Positions 1 to 6,351 are shown, counted from the first letter of the stretch. The stretch: DNA of 8,745 nt from an uncultured Planctomycetaceae bacterium (GCA_903958265.1 CAJBSQ010000680.1:1-8745); one strand, 5' to 3'. The notes: a model not told the origin generated them from the sequence alone. Numbers and translations: made by a program.

Positions 1-691
1 ACCGGCCGGCGACCTCAGGCACGCCCCAGGAGCTGCCCCCGGAGCCGCCCCCGGAGCCGCCCCCGGCCATCTCGGCGAGCCCGCGGTGCCTTGCTGCCGG
101 CCCGACCGCCGTGCAGGTCTCGAGCAGCAAACTGCCGTGCTGGAGCACGGCCGTGCCCAGCCGCCGCTGGGCGCTGCCCATGATCTTGCTGCCGAAGGTC
201 GTGGAGGCGTCGGCCCCTGCGCCATCGGGGAAAGCGGCCACGAGGTCACCCGGCGACCGCCGAGAAAAGCAGAGAAAGGCATCGGCGGGTGGATCGGCGG
301 CCGACGGCAGATGGAGCCGGGCAGCGATCCCGAACTCGGCGAGCGTAGCCGCCATGGCGGCATGCATCGCATCGTAGAGAGCCTGCGGGGTCGATCCCCA
401 GGGGTGCGGCTTCGGCACCGCGGCGGCGTAGGTGAGGTCGGTGCCATGGATGATCGCCCCGCCGCCGCTGGGACGCCTCACGATCGGCAGACCGGCGATC
501 GCGTCGCAGGCTTCGGCATCGGCGAGCCGCTGAAAGCCACCGAGCGACACCGTCGGCATCGACCAGCCGTAGATCCTCACCACCAGCCCCCCATGCCGCT
601 CCGCCTCGTCGGCCAGGAGTTCGTCGGCGGCCATGTTGGTGGGACCGTCGGCGGCATCGTCCCACCAGACGGGCAGGACGCGTGCGGTCAC
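1..691 (-). CDS. Lipoate-protein ligase / octanoyltransferase family protein (LplA/LipM-like), 3' end missing
   Basis: The frame is open for 230 codons from a GTG at 691-689 to the window edge, so the C-terminus is missing. The product belongs to the biotin/lipoyl ligase-fold family that loads octanoate or lipoate onto lipoyl domains. Visible signatures are RRPSGGGAIIH (residues 72-82), the acyl-binding segment, and GSKIMGSAQRR with the presumed catalytic Lys169, followed by LQHGS (184-188). Cys141 in a CF...DL context and the LQHGS motif resemble LipM-type octanoyltransferases more than E. coli LplA, so the exact activity is open. Residues about 210-221 form a Gly-Ser-rich stretch. The GTG overlaps the gcvH stop codon as GTGA, there is no clear Shine-Dalgarno, and translational coupling to gcvH is likely. 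GcvH is the obvious substrate. Family assignment is firm; ligase versus transferase is not. Confidence 0.88.
   Translation of the reverse strand, partial: MTARVLPVWWDDAADGPTNMAADELLADEAERHGGLVVRIYGWSMPTVSLGGFQRLADAEACDAIAGLPIVRRPSGGGAIIHGTDLTYAAAVPKPHPWGSTPQALYDAMHAAMAATLAEFGIAARLHLPSAADPPADAFLCFSRRSPGDLVAAFPDGAGADASTTFGSKIMGSAQRRLGTAVLQHGSLLLETCTAVGPAARHRGLAEMAGGGSGGGSGGSSWGVPEVAGR
29..64. repeat. Three tandem 12-bp units encoding a Gly-Ser linker
   Basis: Units at 29-40, 41-52 and 53-64; the second and third are identical (GGAGCCGCCCCC) and the first has one mismatch. On the minus strand each encodes a GGGS-like unit of the lipoyl-transferase family protein. This is visible directly. It could vary in copy number by slippage, which is inference. 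Confidence 0.8.
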
Positions 692-1065
692 GACTTCACG
701 AGGGCGTCGTACGCTGCCTGGTCGAGCAGGGTGCCCATCTCGGCCTGATCGTCGGGCCTGATCCGCACGATCCAGCCGGCGCCGTAGGGATCCTTGCCGA
801 GCGTTTCGAGCTGGCCGGGGAGGGCAGTGTTGACCTCGACGATCTCTCCCGAGACCGGCGCATACATGTCGCTCACCGCCTTCACGCTCTCAATCTCGCC
901 GATCGACTCGCCGGCCTTCACCTTGCGGCCGACCGCCGGAAGTTGCATGAACACGAGATCGGTGAGGGCCTCGACGGCGTAGGCGGAGATGCCGACCGTG
1001 GCGAGGCCACCGGCCTCAGGGCGGATCCACTCGTGCGTCTTCGCAAACTTCATATCGGCTGCCAT
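688..1065 (-). CDS. gcvH: Glycine cleavage system H protein
   Basis: A 125-residue protein, the usual length for H-protein, the lipoylated carrier that shuttles the aminomethyl group between the P, T and L proteins of the glycine cleavage complex. The N-terminus has the family pattern KTHEW (residues 9-13). The lipoyl motif is GEIESVKAVSDMYAP with the lipoylation lysine at K62, followed by the conserved PVSGEIVEVN segment, so it looks fully functional. The start at 1065 is supported by GAGGAG (1074-1079) eight bases upstream; Met5 at 1053 is a less likely alternative. It lies 48 bases downstream of gcvT, and its stop overlaps the start of the lipoyl/octanoyl-transferase family gene that may modify K62. 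No separate promoter is evident. Confidence 0.97.
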   Translation of the reverse strand: MAADMKFAKTHEWIRPEAGGLATVGISAYAVEALTDLVFMQLPAVGRKVKAGESIGEIESVKAVSDMYAPVSGEIVEVNTALPGQLETLGKDPYGAGWIVRIRPDDQAEMGTLLDQAAYDALVKS

Positions 1066-1073
1066 GGGGGGTG

Positions 1074-1079
1074 CTCCTC
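1074..1079 (-). promoter_or_regulatory. Ribosome binding site of gcvH
   Basis: GAGGAG on the minus strand with an 8-base spacer to the ATG at 1065. It favours this start over the in-frame Met four codons downstream. Confidence 0.75.
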
Positions 1080-1113
1080 GGGGCGACTCTTCCTCGCAGA
1101 ATACCGGATGCGG

Positions 1114-2277
1114 TCAGGTTCGTGGGGCACGCCGCTTGAAGAAGGGCAGGGGCACCACCTTCGCCGGCTGCGCCGCCTCACGGATCAGCACGTCGAGCGG
1201 GGTGTCGGCCGCGGCGACGGCGCGATCGACGAGTGCCATCGCCACCGCGTGGCCGAGCGACGGGGCCAGGCTGCCGCTGGTCACCGTGCCGACCGGCAGG
1301 CCGACTGCCACGACTGGGCTGCCTTCGCGGGCGGCCCGCCGGGAGTCGAATGCGAGGCCGACCCGCACCCGCGGTGCCGGCGACCGCTTCATGGCCGCGA
1401 GGGCGTCGCGGCCGGGGAACCGCCGCGGCCTGGCGGCCGCATCGTCGAGATTCACGGCGAGGCCGAGCCCGATCGCAAACGGATCGCTGTCCGCCACCAG
1501 TTCGTGGCCGTAGAGCGGCATGCCGGCCTCGAGCCGCAGCGTGTCACGGGCGCCGAGGCCGCAGGGCTTCAGGCCACGCGGCCTGCCTGCATCATGGATC
1601 GCCTGCCAGACGGCCTCCGCCGCGTCGGCCGCCACCACCACCTCGACCCCGTCTTCGCCGGTGTAGCCCGTGCGGCTGACCGCAGCAGGCTGGCCAGCCA
1701 CGACGGCCCGCGTGGCCCGGTAGGTGCCGAGCCCCGAGATGCGGCCCGCGTCGTCGTCTCCGCAGAGCACGCAGACGGTCGCCACGGCGAGCGGCCCCTG
1801 CACGGCGATCATCGCCGTCTCGGCTGTGCGGTCGGCAAACGACACGCCCACCGCGGGGAGTTGCGACCGAAGCCAGGCCACCACGCGGTCGCGGTTGCTG
1901 GCGTTGACCACCATCGCCAGTCGCGGGGTGCCGTCCGGCGCGTCGGCCTCGCGGGTGACGAGCGCGTCGTCGAGGATGGTGAGGCCATCGGGCCCCTCGT
2001 CACTGGTCACGAGCGTGTAGCGGGCCTGCCCGACGGCGAGGTTGGCGACGCGACGGGTGAGCAGCGATTCCAGCCAGGCGAGCGAGGCGGGTCCCTCGAC
2101 GGTGAGCCGCCCCATGTGCGAGACGTCGAACAGGCCGATCGCCTGACGGGTGGCGAGGTGCTCGTCGACGATCGAGGCGTACTGCACCGGCATCCACCAG
2201 CCGGCGAAGTCGACCATCCGCCCACCGTGGGTTTCGTGCCAGGTGGCCAGGGGCGTGCGAAGCGGGGTCGACGACAA
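1114..2277 (-). CDS. gcvT: Glycine cleavage system T protein (aminomethyltransferase)
   Basis: A 387-residue tetrahydrofolate-dependent aminomethyltransferase. It releases ammonia from the aminomethyl group on lipoyl-GcvH and forms 5,10-methylene-THF. Family motifs appear in order: DFAGWWMPVQY (23-33), FDVSHMGR (50-57), ILDD (101-104, holding the Asp equivalent to the folate-site Asp101 of E. coli GcvT), VVNASNRD (123-130), SRTGYTGEDG (201-210), GLGARDTLRLEAGM (240-253), and the C-terminal VGTVTSGSLAPSLG and VVPLPFFKR. The frame extends upstream to an ATG at 2430, but that stretch overlaps the end of rnr and has no family similarity. I chose TTG at 2277-2275 because AAAGGA lies eight bases upstream and the protein then begins just before the conserved PLRTPL...HGGRMVDFAGW region. 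It follows rnr by 67 bases and precedes gcvH. Confidence 0.95.
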   Translation of the reverse strand: MSSTPLRTPLATWHETHGGRMVDFAGWWMPVQYASIVDEHLATRQAIGLFDVSHMGRLTVEGPASLAWLESLLTRRVANLAVGQARYTLVTSDEGPDGLTILDDALVTREADAPDGTPRLAMVVNASNRDRVVAWLRSQLPAVGVSFADRTAETAMIAVQGPLAVATVCVLCGDDDAGRISGLGTYRATRAVVAGQPAAVSRTGYTGEDGVEVVVAADAAEAVWQAIHDAGRPRGLKPCGLGARDTLRLEAGMPLYGHELVADSDPFAIGLGLAVNLDDAAARPRRFPGRDALAAMKRSPAPRVRVGLAFDSRRAAREGSPVVAVGLPVGTVTSGSLAPSLGHAVAMALVDRAVAAADTPLDVLIREAAQPAKVVPLPFFKRRAPRT

Positions 2278-2285
2278 GGGCGGAT

Positions 2286-2291
2286 TCCTTT
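2286..2291 (-). promoter_or_regulatory. Ribosome binding site selecting the TTG start of gcvT
   Basis: AAAGGA on the minus strand, eight bases before the TTG at 2277. It decides the start: the upstream ATG at 2430 lies inside rnr. Confidence 0.7.
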
Positions 2292-2312
2292 GCGGGAGGG
2301 CCGGTCGGCGAC

Positions 2313-2318
2313 AGTGTA
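2313..2318 (-). promoter_or_regulatory. Possible -10 element upstream of gcvT
   Basis: TACACT on the minus strand (4 of 6 matches to TATAAT), 35 bases upstream of the TTG start, in the rnr-gcvT gap. No convincing -35 hexamer sits at normal spacing, so an internal promoter is only a possibility. Confidence 0.25.
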
Positions 2319-2322
2319 CGCC

Positions 2323-2363
2323 GCGCGGCGCCGCCGTGGGCCGATCACCGACGGCGGCCGCGC
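2323..2363 (-). terminator. Strong GC hairpin spanning the rnr stop codon
   Basis: Perfect 8-bp arms 2330-2337 and 2351-2358, continued after a two-base bulge (2328-2329) by 5 bp (2323-2327 with 2359-2363), enclose a 13-base loop holding the rnr TGA (2345-2347). No T-tract follows on the minus strand, so it is not a classical intrinsic terminator. It may be a partial terminator, a processing site or a 3'-end stabiliser between rnr and gcvT. The stem is seen; the role is inferred. Confidence 0.4.
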
Positions 2364-4444
2364 TTGGAGGGCGCGGGCTTTGGTGTGCCGCCGCGGCCGG
2401 ACGGCCGGCCCTTGGCAGCCCGGCCCGCATGCCGGTCGCGGATGCCCGCCTTCGGCCGGCTGCCCCGACCGACGAGCCGGAGGTCGAGCACGCGGCGATC
2501 GAGGTCGACGCGGGCCACCGCCACGCGGACGCGGTCGCCGAGCCGGAAGCTCTGCCCCGGCCGGCGGCCCGAGAGCGTGTGGCTGGCGCGGTCGTAGCGG
2601 TAGGTGTCGTCGGGCAGCGAGTCGAGGGGCACGAGGCCCTCGGCCGGCAGTGCGAGCCCTTGCACGAACAGCCCGAATGGCTCGACGCCCGTCACGACCG
2701 CGTCCATCTCCTCGCCGATCCTCGACTTCATGAAGTTGAGGAGTTTGAGCTTCACGAGTTCGCGCTCGGCGGCCTCGGCCCGTCGCTCCAGGTCGGAGCA
2801 CTCGGCGCCGAGGTTCACGAGGCCGTCGGCGGGGGGGCGGCGGCCGCGGGCGAGCGCGTCGAGGCCGCGGTGCACCGTCAGGTCGGGATACCGGCGGATC
2901 GGGGAGGTGAAGTGGCAGTAGCAGTCGCTGGCCAGGGCGTAGTGGCCATCTTCCTGCGGGCCGTAGGTGGCGCGGGTGAGGCTGCGGAGCACGGCATAGT
3001 GCACCGCATGCTCCTCCGGCTTGCCGCGGGCCATGCCGAGGAGCCGCTGAAGCTCGAACCGGCTCTCGAGCGAATCGACCTCGAAGCCGAGCTCGGAGAC
3101 AAACTCGGTGAGCTGCCGGAGTTTTCGCAGATCGGGGGCCGGGTGGATGCGGCGGAGAAAGCCGGCTCCGGCCACGGCGAGCGCCGAGGCCACCGCCTCG
3201 TTGGCCGCCAGCATGTACTCCTCGATGATCTGGTGGCTCTCGGTATTCTCCACGACGTGGGCCCCCGAGACGCGGCCGTCACGGTCGAGGTCGATCTTCA
3301 CCTCGGGCATTTCGAGCTGCAGGGCGCCGCGAGACATGCGGCGGGCCCGGAGAATTCGGGCGAGATCCCGCATCCGGCCGAGGAGTGCCCGCACGTCATT
3401 CGCCATCTCGACGGCGGGCGTCTCGGGGTCTCCGAGAAACACGTCGACCTCCTCGTAGGTGAACCGCCGGCGACTGCGGATCGCGGTCGACTCCACGGCG
3501 GAGTGCACCGGAATGCCCTCGGGCGTGAACTCGATCCAGCACGTGCGGGCGTAACGCACCTTGCCCGGCTGAAGGCTGGCGAGGTTGTTGGAGACGATCT
3601 CGGGGATCATGGGGATCACGCGGTCGGGCAGGTAGACGCTCGTGCCGCGGTTGCGGGCCTCCTGATCGAGCGGCGAGCCCTCGCGGACGAAATGCGACAC
3701 ATCGGCGATGTGCACGCCGAGCAGCCAGTGGCCCCGCTCGACCCGCTCCAGCGAAATGGCATCGTCGAAGTCGCGGGCATCGACCGGGTCGATCGTGACG
3801 ATCACGCGGTCGGTGAGGTCGCGGCGGTCGGCCGGGATCGACTCGTCGAACCGGTCAGCCTGAGCCCGCGCGTCGGCGAGGACCACGTCGGGGAACGGCC
3901 CGGGGAGCCCGAACTCGTGGATCACCGTCTGCGTGTCGACGCCGACGTCCCCAGCCTTGCCGAGCACCTCGACGATCACTCCTTCGCCGTCGCGGAGGTG
4001 GGTCGGAAACCGCACCATCTCCACGACGACCTTGTCGTTGGGATGCACCCCCTTCGCGCCAGGGTCGCCCACCGACACCGGGCGGGCGAAGCCCGTGCCG
4101 TCGATCTGCACCCAGCCAGTGTCGGCCTCCTCGGAGTAGGAGCCGACGAACCGCGTGGTCTTGCGGGTGACGATCTCCACGATCTCCCCGGAAGGCCCGG
4201 GCCGGCGGACATCACGACCGTGGGCGAGCCGCACGCGGACGGTGTCGCCCGAGGCGGCGTCGAGGGCGGCCACCGCGGGCACGTGGATGTCGGTCGATCG
4301 GTCACCGGCCGGGGCGCCGAGCGGTCGCACGAAGCCGTAGCCCCCGGCAGCCCGGCGAAAGACGCCGACCACGCCATCATCCCGGCCGCGGTCGGGCTTC
4401 GGCTGGGATCGAGTGGGGGAACGGGCGTCGCGTTTCCGCGGCAT
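2345..4444 (-). CDS. rnr: Ribonuclease R (RNB-family 3'-5' exoribonuclease)
   Basis: A 699-residue processive 3'-5' exoribonuclease that degrades structured RNA. Domains in order: a basic N-terminus, a cold-shock-like domain from about residue 24 (GVVGVFRRAAGGYGFVRP), a second OB domain to about 160, the RNB catalytic domain from about 205 to 550, an S1 domain at about 579-657, and a basic Gly/Arg/Lys/Pro tail of about 40 residues. The catalytic motif IDPVDARDFDDA is intact (D219, D225, D227, D228, matching D272, D278, D280, D281 of E. coli RNase R), as are RGTSVYLPDRVIPMIPE and the C-terminal HFTSPIRRYPDL. The N-terminal helix-turn-helix of enterobacterial RNase R is absent. The start at 4444 is chosen over the ATG at 4543 because AGGA lies seven bases upstream. 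First gene of the minus-strand run leading into gcvT. Confidence 0.95.
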   Translation of the reverse strand: MPRKRDARSPTRSQPKPDRGRDDGVVGVFRRAAGGYGFVRPLGAPAGDRSTDIHVPAVAALDAASGDTVRVRLAHGRDVRRPGPSGEIVEIVTRKTTRFVGSYSEEADTGWVQIDGTGFARPVSVGDPGAKGVHPNDKVVVEMVRFPTHLRDGEGVIVEVLGKAGDVGVDTQTVIHEFGLPGPFPDVVLADARAQADRFDESIPADRRDLTDRVIVTIDPVDARDFDDAISLERVERGHWLLGVHIADVSHFVREGSPLDQEARNRGTSVYLPDRVIPMIPEIVSNNLASLQPGKVRYARTCWIEFTPEGIPVHSAVESTAIRSRRRFTYEEVDVFLGDPETPAVEMANDVRALLGRMRDLARILRARRMSRGALQLEMPEVKIDLDRDGRVSGAHVVENTESHQIIEEYMLAANEAVASALAVAGAGFLRRIHPAPDLRKLRQLTEFVSELGFEVDSLESRFELQRLLGMARGKPEEHAVHYAVLRSLTRATYGPQEDGHYALASDCYCHFTSPIRRYPDLTVHRGLDALARGRRPPADGLVNLGAECSDLERRAEAAERELVKLKLLNFMKSRIGEEMDAVVTGVEPFGLFVQGLALPAEGLVPLDSLPDDTYRYDRASHTLSGRRPGQSFRLGDRVRVAVARVDLDRRVLDLRLVGRGSRPKAGIRDRHAGRAAKGRPSGRGGTPKPAPSKRGRRR

Positions 4445-4451
4445 CGGGAAG

Positions 4452-4455
4452 TCCT
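4452..4455 (-). promoter_or_regulatory. Ribosome binding site of rnr
   Basis: AGGA on the minus strand, seven bases before the ATG at 4444. It supports this start over the in-frame ATG 33 codons upstream, whose extra residues do not look like RNase R. Confidence 0.6.
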
Positions 4456-4552
4456 GCGGGTCTCGCCTGCGGTCGCAGGCCGGGGCGTCGGCCAGCCGGG
4501 GCGTCGTCCAGAAGTCTACCCGCGTCGCTCCCCGGCCGCCCACCGCGGCCGC

Positions 4553-4558
4553 TATGCT
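4553..4558 (+). promoter_or_regulatory. Possible -10 element, either strand
   Basis: TATGCT within GCTATGCTAG, about 190 bases upstream of the 4748 gene; the reverse reading TAGCAT lies about 110 bases upstream of rnr. Weak evidence because no -35 is recognisable. Confidence 0.25.
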
Positions 4559-4734
4559 AGGGCCATCCAGTTTGTGTGGAGCGTCGTCAGCGTACGCGAG
4601 GGCGGGTAGGCGAAGGGGGTCGGCGAACGCTCGCGGAGCCTTGGGCGTATCCTCGCCCGGGCGACGCGACTTTTGCCGCCCCCGAGCCGGCGAACCACGT
4701 AGATCGGATGCGCTCTAGGCGGGGTGATCGACGC

Positions 4735-4739
4735 GGAGG
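4735..4739 (+). promoter_or_regulatory. Ribosome binding site deciding the start at 4748
   Basis: GGAGG eight bases upstream of the ATG at 4748. It lies downstream of the alternative in-frame GTG at 4724, so it supports only the shorter protein. Confidence 0.8.
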
Positions 4740-4747
4740 GAGATCCG

Positions 4748-5281
4748 ATGGCGAAGCATGCGTGGAAGGTGATCGTGGCGGCGTTGGCCGTGGTGATCGG
4801 GCTCTTGTTGCTCGGCGGGCCTTCGTCGGAGAAGCCTGCGGAGCCGCCGGAGCCGGTTCAGGCCGAGGCACCGAAAATCCAGCCGCGGAAGACCGTCGGC
4901 AAGACGACGCAGACCGTGCTCGACCTCGCCGACGCGATCCGGCAAGGGGGCGTGCGCGTCGACAACGCCTCTGAAGCAGAGGAGGGGGGGCTCGGCGCCT
5001 ATGCGCAGGCCTACCGCGACAGTGTGGCGACGATCGGTGGCCTCGCCGTGGAGCAGAAGATGAAGTTTCATCAGGCCGAGCACGGCACGATGCCGGCGAC
5101 CCACAAGGAGTTCATGGCAACGATCATCGCGCCGGGCACACCCGACGAGGTGTCACTGCCAATGCTGCCCTACTACCAGGAATACGCCTTCGATCCGGAA
5201 TCCAAGAAGCTCGTCGTCGTCGAGTTTCCCGCCAAGAAGGCGGAGCGGGAGCGGCAAACCAGCGGCTCGTCGGGGTCGTGA
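4748..5281 (+). CDS. Conserved-looking membrane-anchored hypothetical protein
   Basis: A 177-residue protein of unknown function. Residues 1-7 are basic and polar, 8-24 form one hydrophobic segment (VIVAALAVVIGLLLLGG) without a clear signal-peptidase site, and a Pro/Glu-rich linker runs to about residue 43. I infer a single N-terminal anchor with the rest outside the cytoplasm. The C-terminal half, from about residue 95, contains EQKMKFHQAEHGTMP followed by a Leu-Pro-containing stretch and YAFDPESKKLVVVEF. The helix, HG-x-MP turn and YxFDP strand order resembles soluble domains of pseudopilin-like proteins, but the N-terminal prepilin cleavage motif is not visible, so this is only a resemblance. 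The extreme C-terminus is rich in charged residues and then Ser/Gly. The gene stands alone: divergent from rnr, convergent with the YhaM-like gene. Start fixed by GGAGG eight bases upstream. Confidence 0.85.
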   Translation: MAKHAWKVIVAALAVVIGLLLLGGPSSEKPAEPPEPVQAEAPKIQPRKTVGKTTQTVLDLADAIRQGGVRVDNASEAEEGGLGAYAQAYRDSVATIGGLAVEQKMKFHQAEHGTMPATHKEFMATIIAPGTPDEVSLPMLPYYQEYAFDPESKKLVVVEFPAKKAERERQTSGSSGS

Positions 5282-5288
5282 TCCGCCT

Positions 5289-5347
5289 GCGGGTAAGCGG
5301 CAGGCCAGCCTCGTGCGGCGCTGCCGGCGGCCGGTGGGCTTACCCGC
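5289..5347. terminator. Inverted repeat between convergent genes, probable bidirectional terminator
   Basis: Perfect 10-bp arms GCGGGTAAGC (5289-5298) and GCTTACCCGC (5338-5347), extendable by a G-U and a C-G pair, flank 39 bases; an inner 5-bp stem pairs 5299-5303 with 5321-5325. It starts eight bases after the stop of the upstream gene, and its right arm contains the TAA stop of the minus-strand gene (5340-5342). There is no T-tract. The position between two converging genes suggests termination, but this is inferred. Confidence 0.45.
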
Positions 5348-6305
5348 GGCCGCGAAAGAACTTGCGGCCCTGGCTCTGCTGGTACTGCGTCCAGCCGTCC
5401 TCGGCGGTGGCCTCGTTCTGGAGCAACTGGATCGTGCCGGCCATCTTGGCGTCGAGGTGGTCGAGGTGGTGGAGCGCCATCGCCTCGAGGGTCATCGGGA
5501 GCTTCGGCGACCCAAACTCATACTGCCCGTGGTGGCTCGCGATCATGTGCTTCACCCGCACGGCTGCTTCAGGCTCGAATCGTTGTCCGGTGCGGGCCTC
5601 GATCGCCCGGATCTTGGCGTCGACGATCTCCAGGCCCAGGAGCACGTGGCCGAGGAGCTGTCCGACGTCGGTGTAGGAGAAGCCTTGCCGGCTCTCCAGT
5701 TCCTGGGTCTTGCCGATGTCGTGAACGAGCACGCCGACCAGCAGCAGGTTGCGGTCGAGGGCGGGATAGAGCGGCGCCACCCGGTCGGCCAGCCGCAGCA
5801 GGTTGACCACGTGGTCGAGCAGGCCGCCGGCATAGGCATGGTGGTGCTTGACGCCGGCCGGCGTGCGGCGGAAGGCCTCCATCAGCGGGCCGTCAGCGAG
5901 GAGCTCGTCGGCAAGGGCCTTGAGCGGCGCGGACGTGATCGTGGCGAGGATCGCGTTGAGCTCCGCCTCGAGGCGGACGAGGTCGTGCTTCGAGAGCACC
6001 AGAAACTCCGACTCGTCGATCGTGCGGGGGTCGGCCCGCTCGATCGACGCGATGATCAGCTGCAGCGAGCCTGAATAGAGCTGCGTGTGCCCCTCGACCC
6101 GCACGTAGTCGCCGTCCTCGAAGCCGCCGAAGTCGTCGTCGGATGCATTCCAGAGGCGGCCGGTGATCGTGCCGCTCTTATCGGCCAGTTCGACCTGGAT
6201 GTAGAGCTGGCCATTTCGGTTGGGACGCAGCTGCTTGTGCGTCGCCAGGAAGGTTTGGTCGATCTGACACTGCGGCGGGAGTTCGGTGATCAGGCGACGC
6301 GACAT
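5340..6305 (-). CDS. YhaM-like 3'-5' exoribonuclease (OB-fold plus HD domain)
   Basis: A 321-residue protein, close to the 314 residues of Bacillus subtilis YhaM, a metal-dependent 3'-5' exoribonuclease that trims short single-stranded RNA. The N-terminal OB-fold (about 15-90) has the nucleic-acid-binding pattern GQLYIQVELADKSGTITGRLWNA. The HD phosphohydrolase domain (about 150-290) shows HHHAYAGGLLDH (154-165), LVHDIGKT with H195-D196, H220, ASHHGQYEFGSPK with H258-H259, and HHLDHLDAKM (279-288). All expected metal-ligand positions are occupied. I chose the ATG at 6305 (MSRRLI...) over 6347, because the extra 14 residues look unlike the family and would overlap the promoter region. No Shine-Dalgarno precedes it, and a -10-like TAGACT sits eight bases upstream, suggesting a leaderless transcript. 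Divergent from proS, convergent with the 4748 gene. Confidence 0.9.
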   Translation of the reverse strand: MSRRLITELPPQCQIDQTFLATHKQLRPNRNGQLYIQVELADKSGTITGRLWNASDDDFGGFEDGDYVRVEGHTQLYSGSLQLIIASIERADPRTIDESEFLVLSKHDLVRLEAELNAILATITSAPLKALADELLADGPLMEAFRRTPAGVKHHHAYAGGLLDHVVNLLRLADRVAPLYPALDRNLLLVGVLVHDIGKTQELESRQGFSYTDVGQLLGHVLLGLEIVDAKIRAIEARTGQRFEPEAAVRVKHMIASHHGQYEFGSPKLPMTLEAMALHHLDHLDAKMAGTIQLLQNEATAEDGWTQYQQSQGRKFFRGRG

Positions 6306-6313
6306 GAAGCAAG

Positions 6314-6343
6314 AGTCTACGGGCGGTTTCCCACGGTTCACAA
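6314..6343 (-). promoter_or_regulatory. Candidate promoter of the YhaM-like gene, giving a leaderless mRNA
   Basis: On the minus strand, TTGTGA (6343-6338) and TAGACT (6319-6314) are 18 bases apart, each with 4 of 6 consensus matches. Only eight bases separate the -10 from the ATG at 6305, placing the transcript start at or next to the start codon. This agrees with the missing ribosome binding site. Confidence 0.4.
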
Positions 6344-6351
6344 GCACCGAC

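Larger units (their letters stand above)
4445..4747. other. Divergent gene-free region between rnr and the small membrane protein gene
   Basis: Upstream region for two divergent genes. It holds the near-palindrome GCTATGCTAG (4551-4560), which reads as a -10-like TATGCT on the plus strand (4553-4558) and TAGCAT on the minus strand (4559-4554); neither has a good -35. A 5-bp GC hairpin (4643-4647 with 4654-4658) lies in the plus-strand leader. I see no coding sequence, tRNA or recognisable riboswitch. The ATG at 4543 and the GTG at 4724 are in-frame alternative starts that I rejected. Confidence 0.45.

Noticed and set aside
246..665. A 139-codon minus-strand frame opposite 86-748
   Set aside because: Arg-rich nonsense; the neighbouring minus-strand frame starting at 691 carries the lipoyl-transferase family motifs.
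2278..2344. Glycine riboswitch before gcvT
   Set aside because: The gap is only 67 bases and taken up by a simple GC hairpin; no tandem aptamer architecture fits.
682..2733. A 683-codon open frame on the plus strand opposite gcvH, gcvT and the end of rnr
   Set aside because: It crosses several well-conserved minus-strand genes and ends in Arg/Gly/Pro-rich sequence; it is a shadow of GC-rich coding.
2150..4609. An 819-codon open frame on the plus strand opposite rnr
   Set aside because: Its product is a low-complexity His/Asp/Gly/Val/Arg-rich shadow with no domain pattern, while the minus strand encodes an intact RNase R. Long antisense frames are expected at this GC content.
4724..4747. GTG at 4724 as an alternative start of the small membrane protein
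   Set aside because: The GGAGG at 4735-4739 is correctly spaced only for the ATG at 4748, and the basic N-terminus plus hydrophobic segment begins there.
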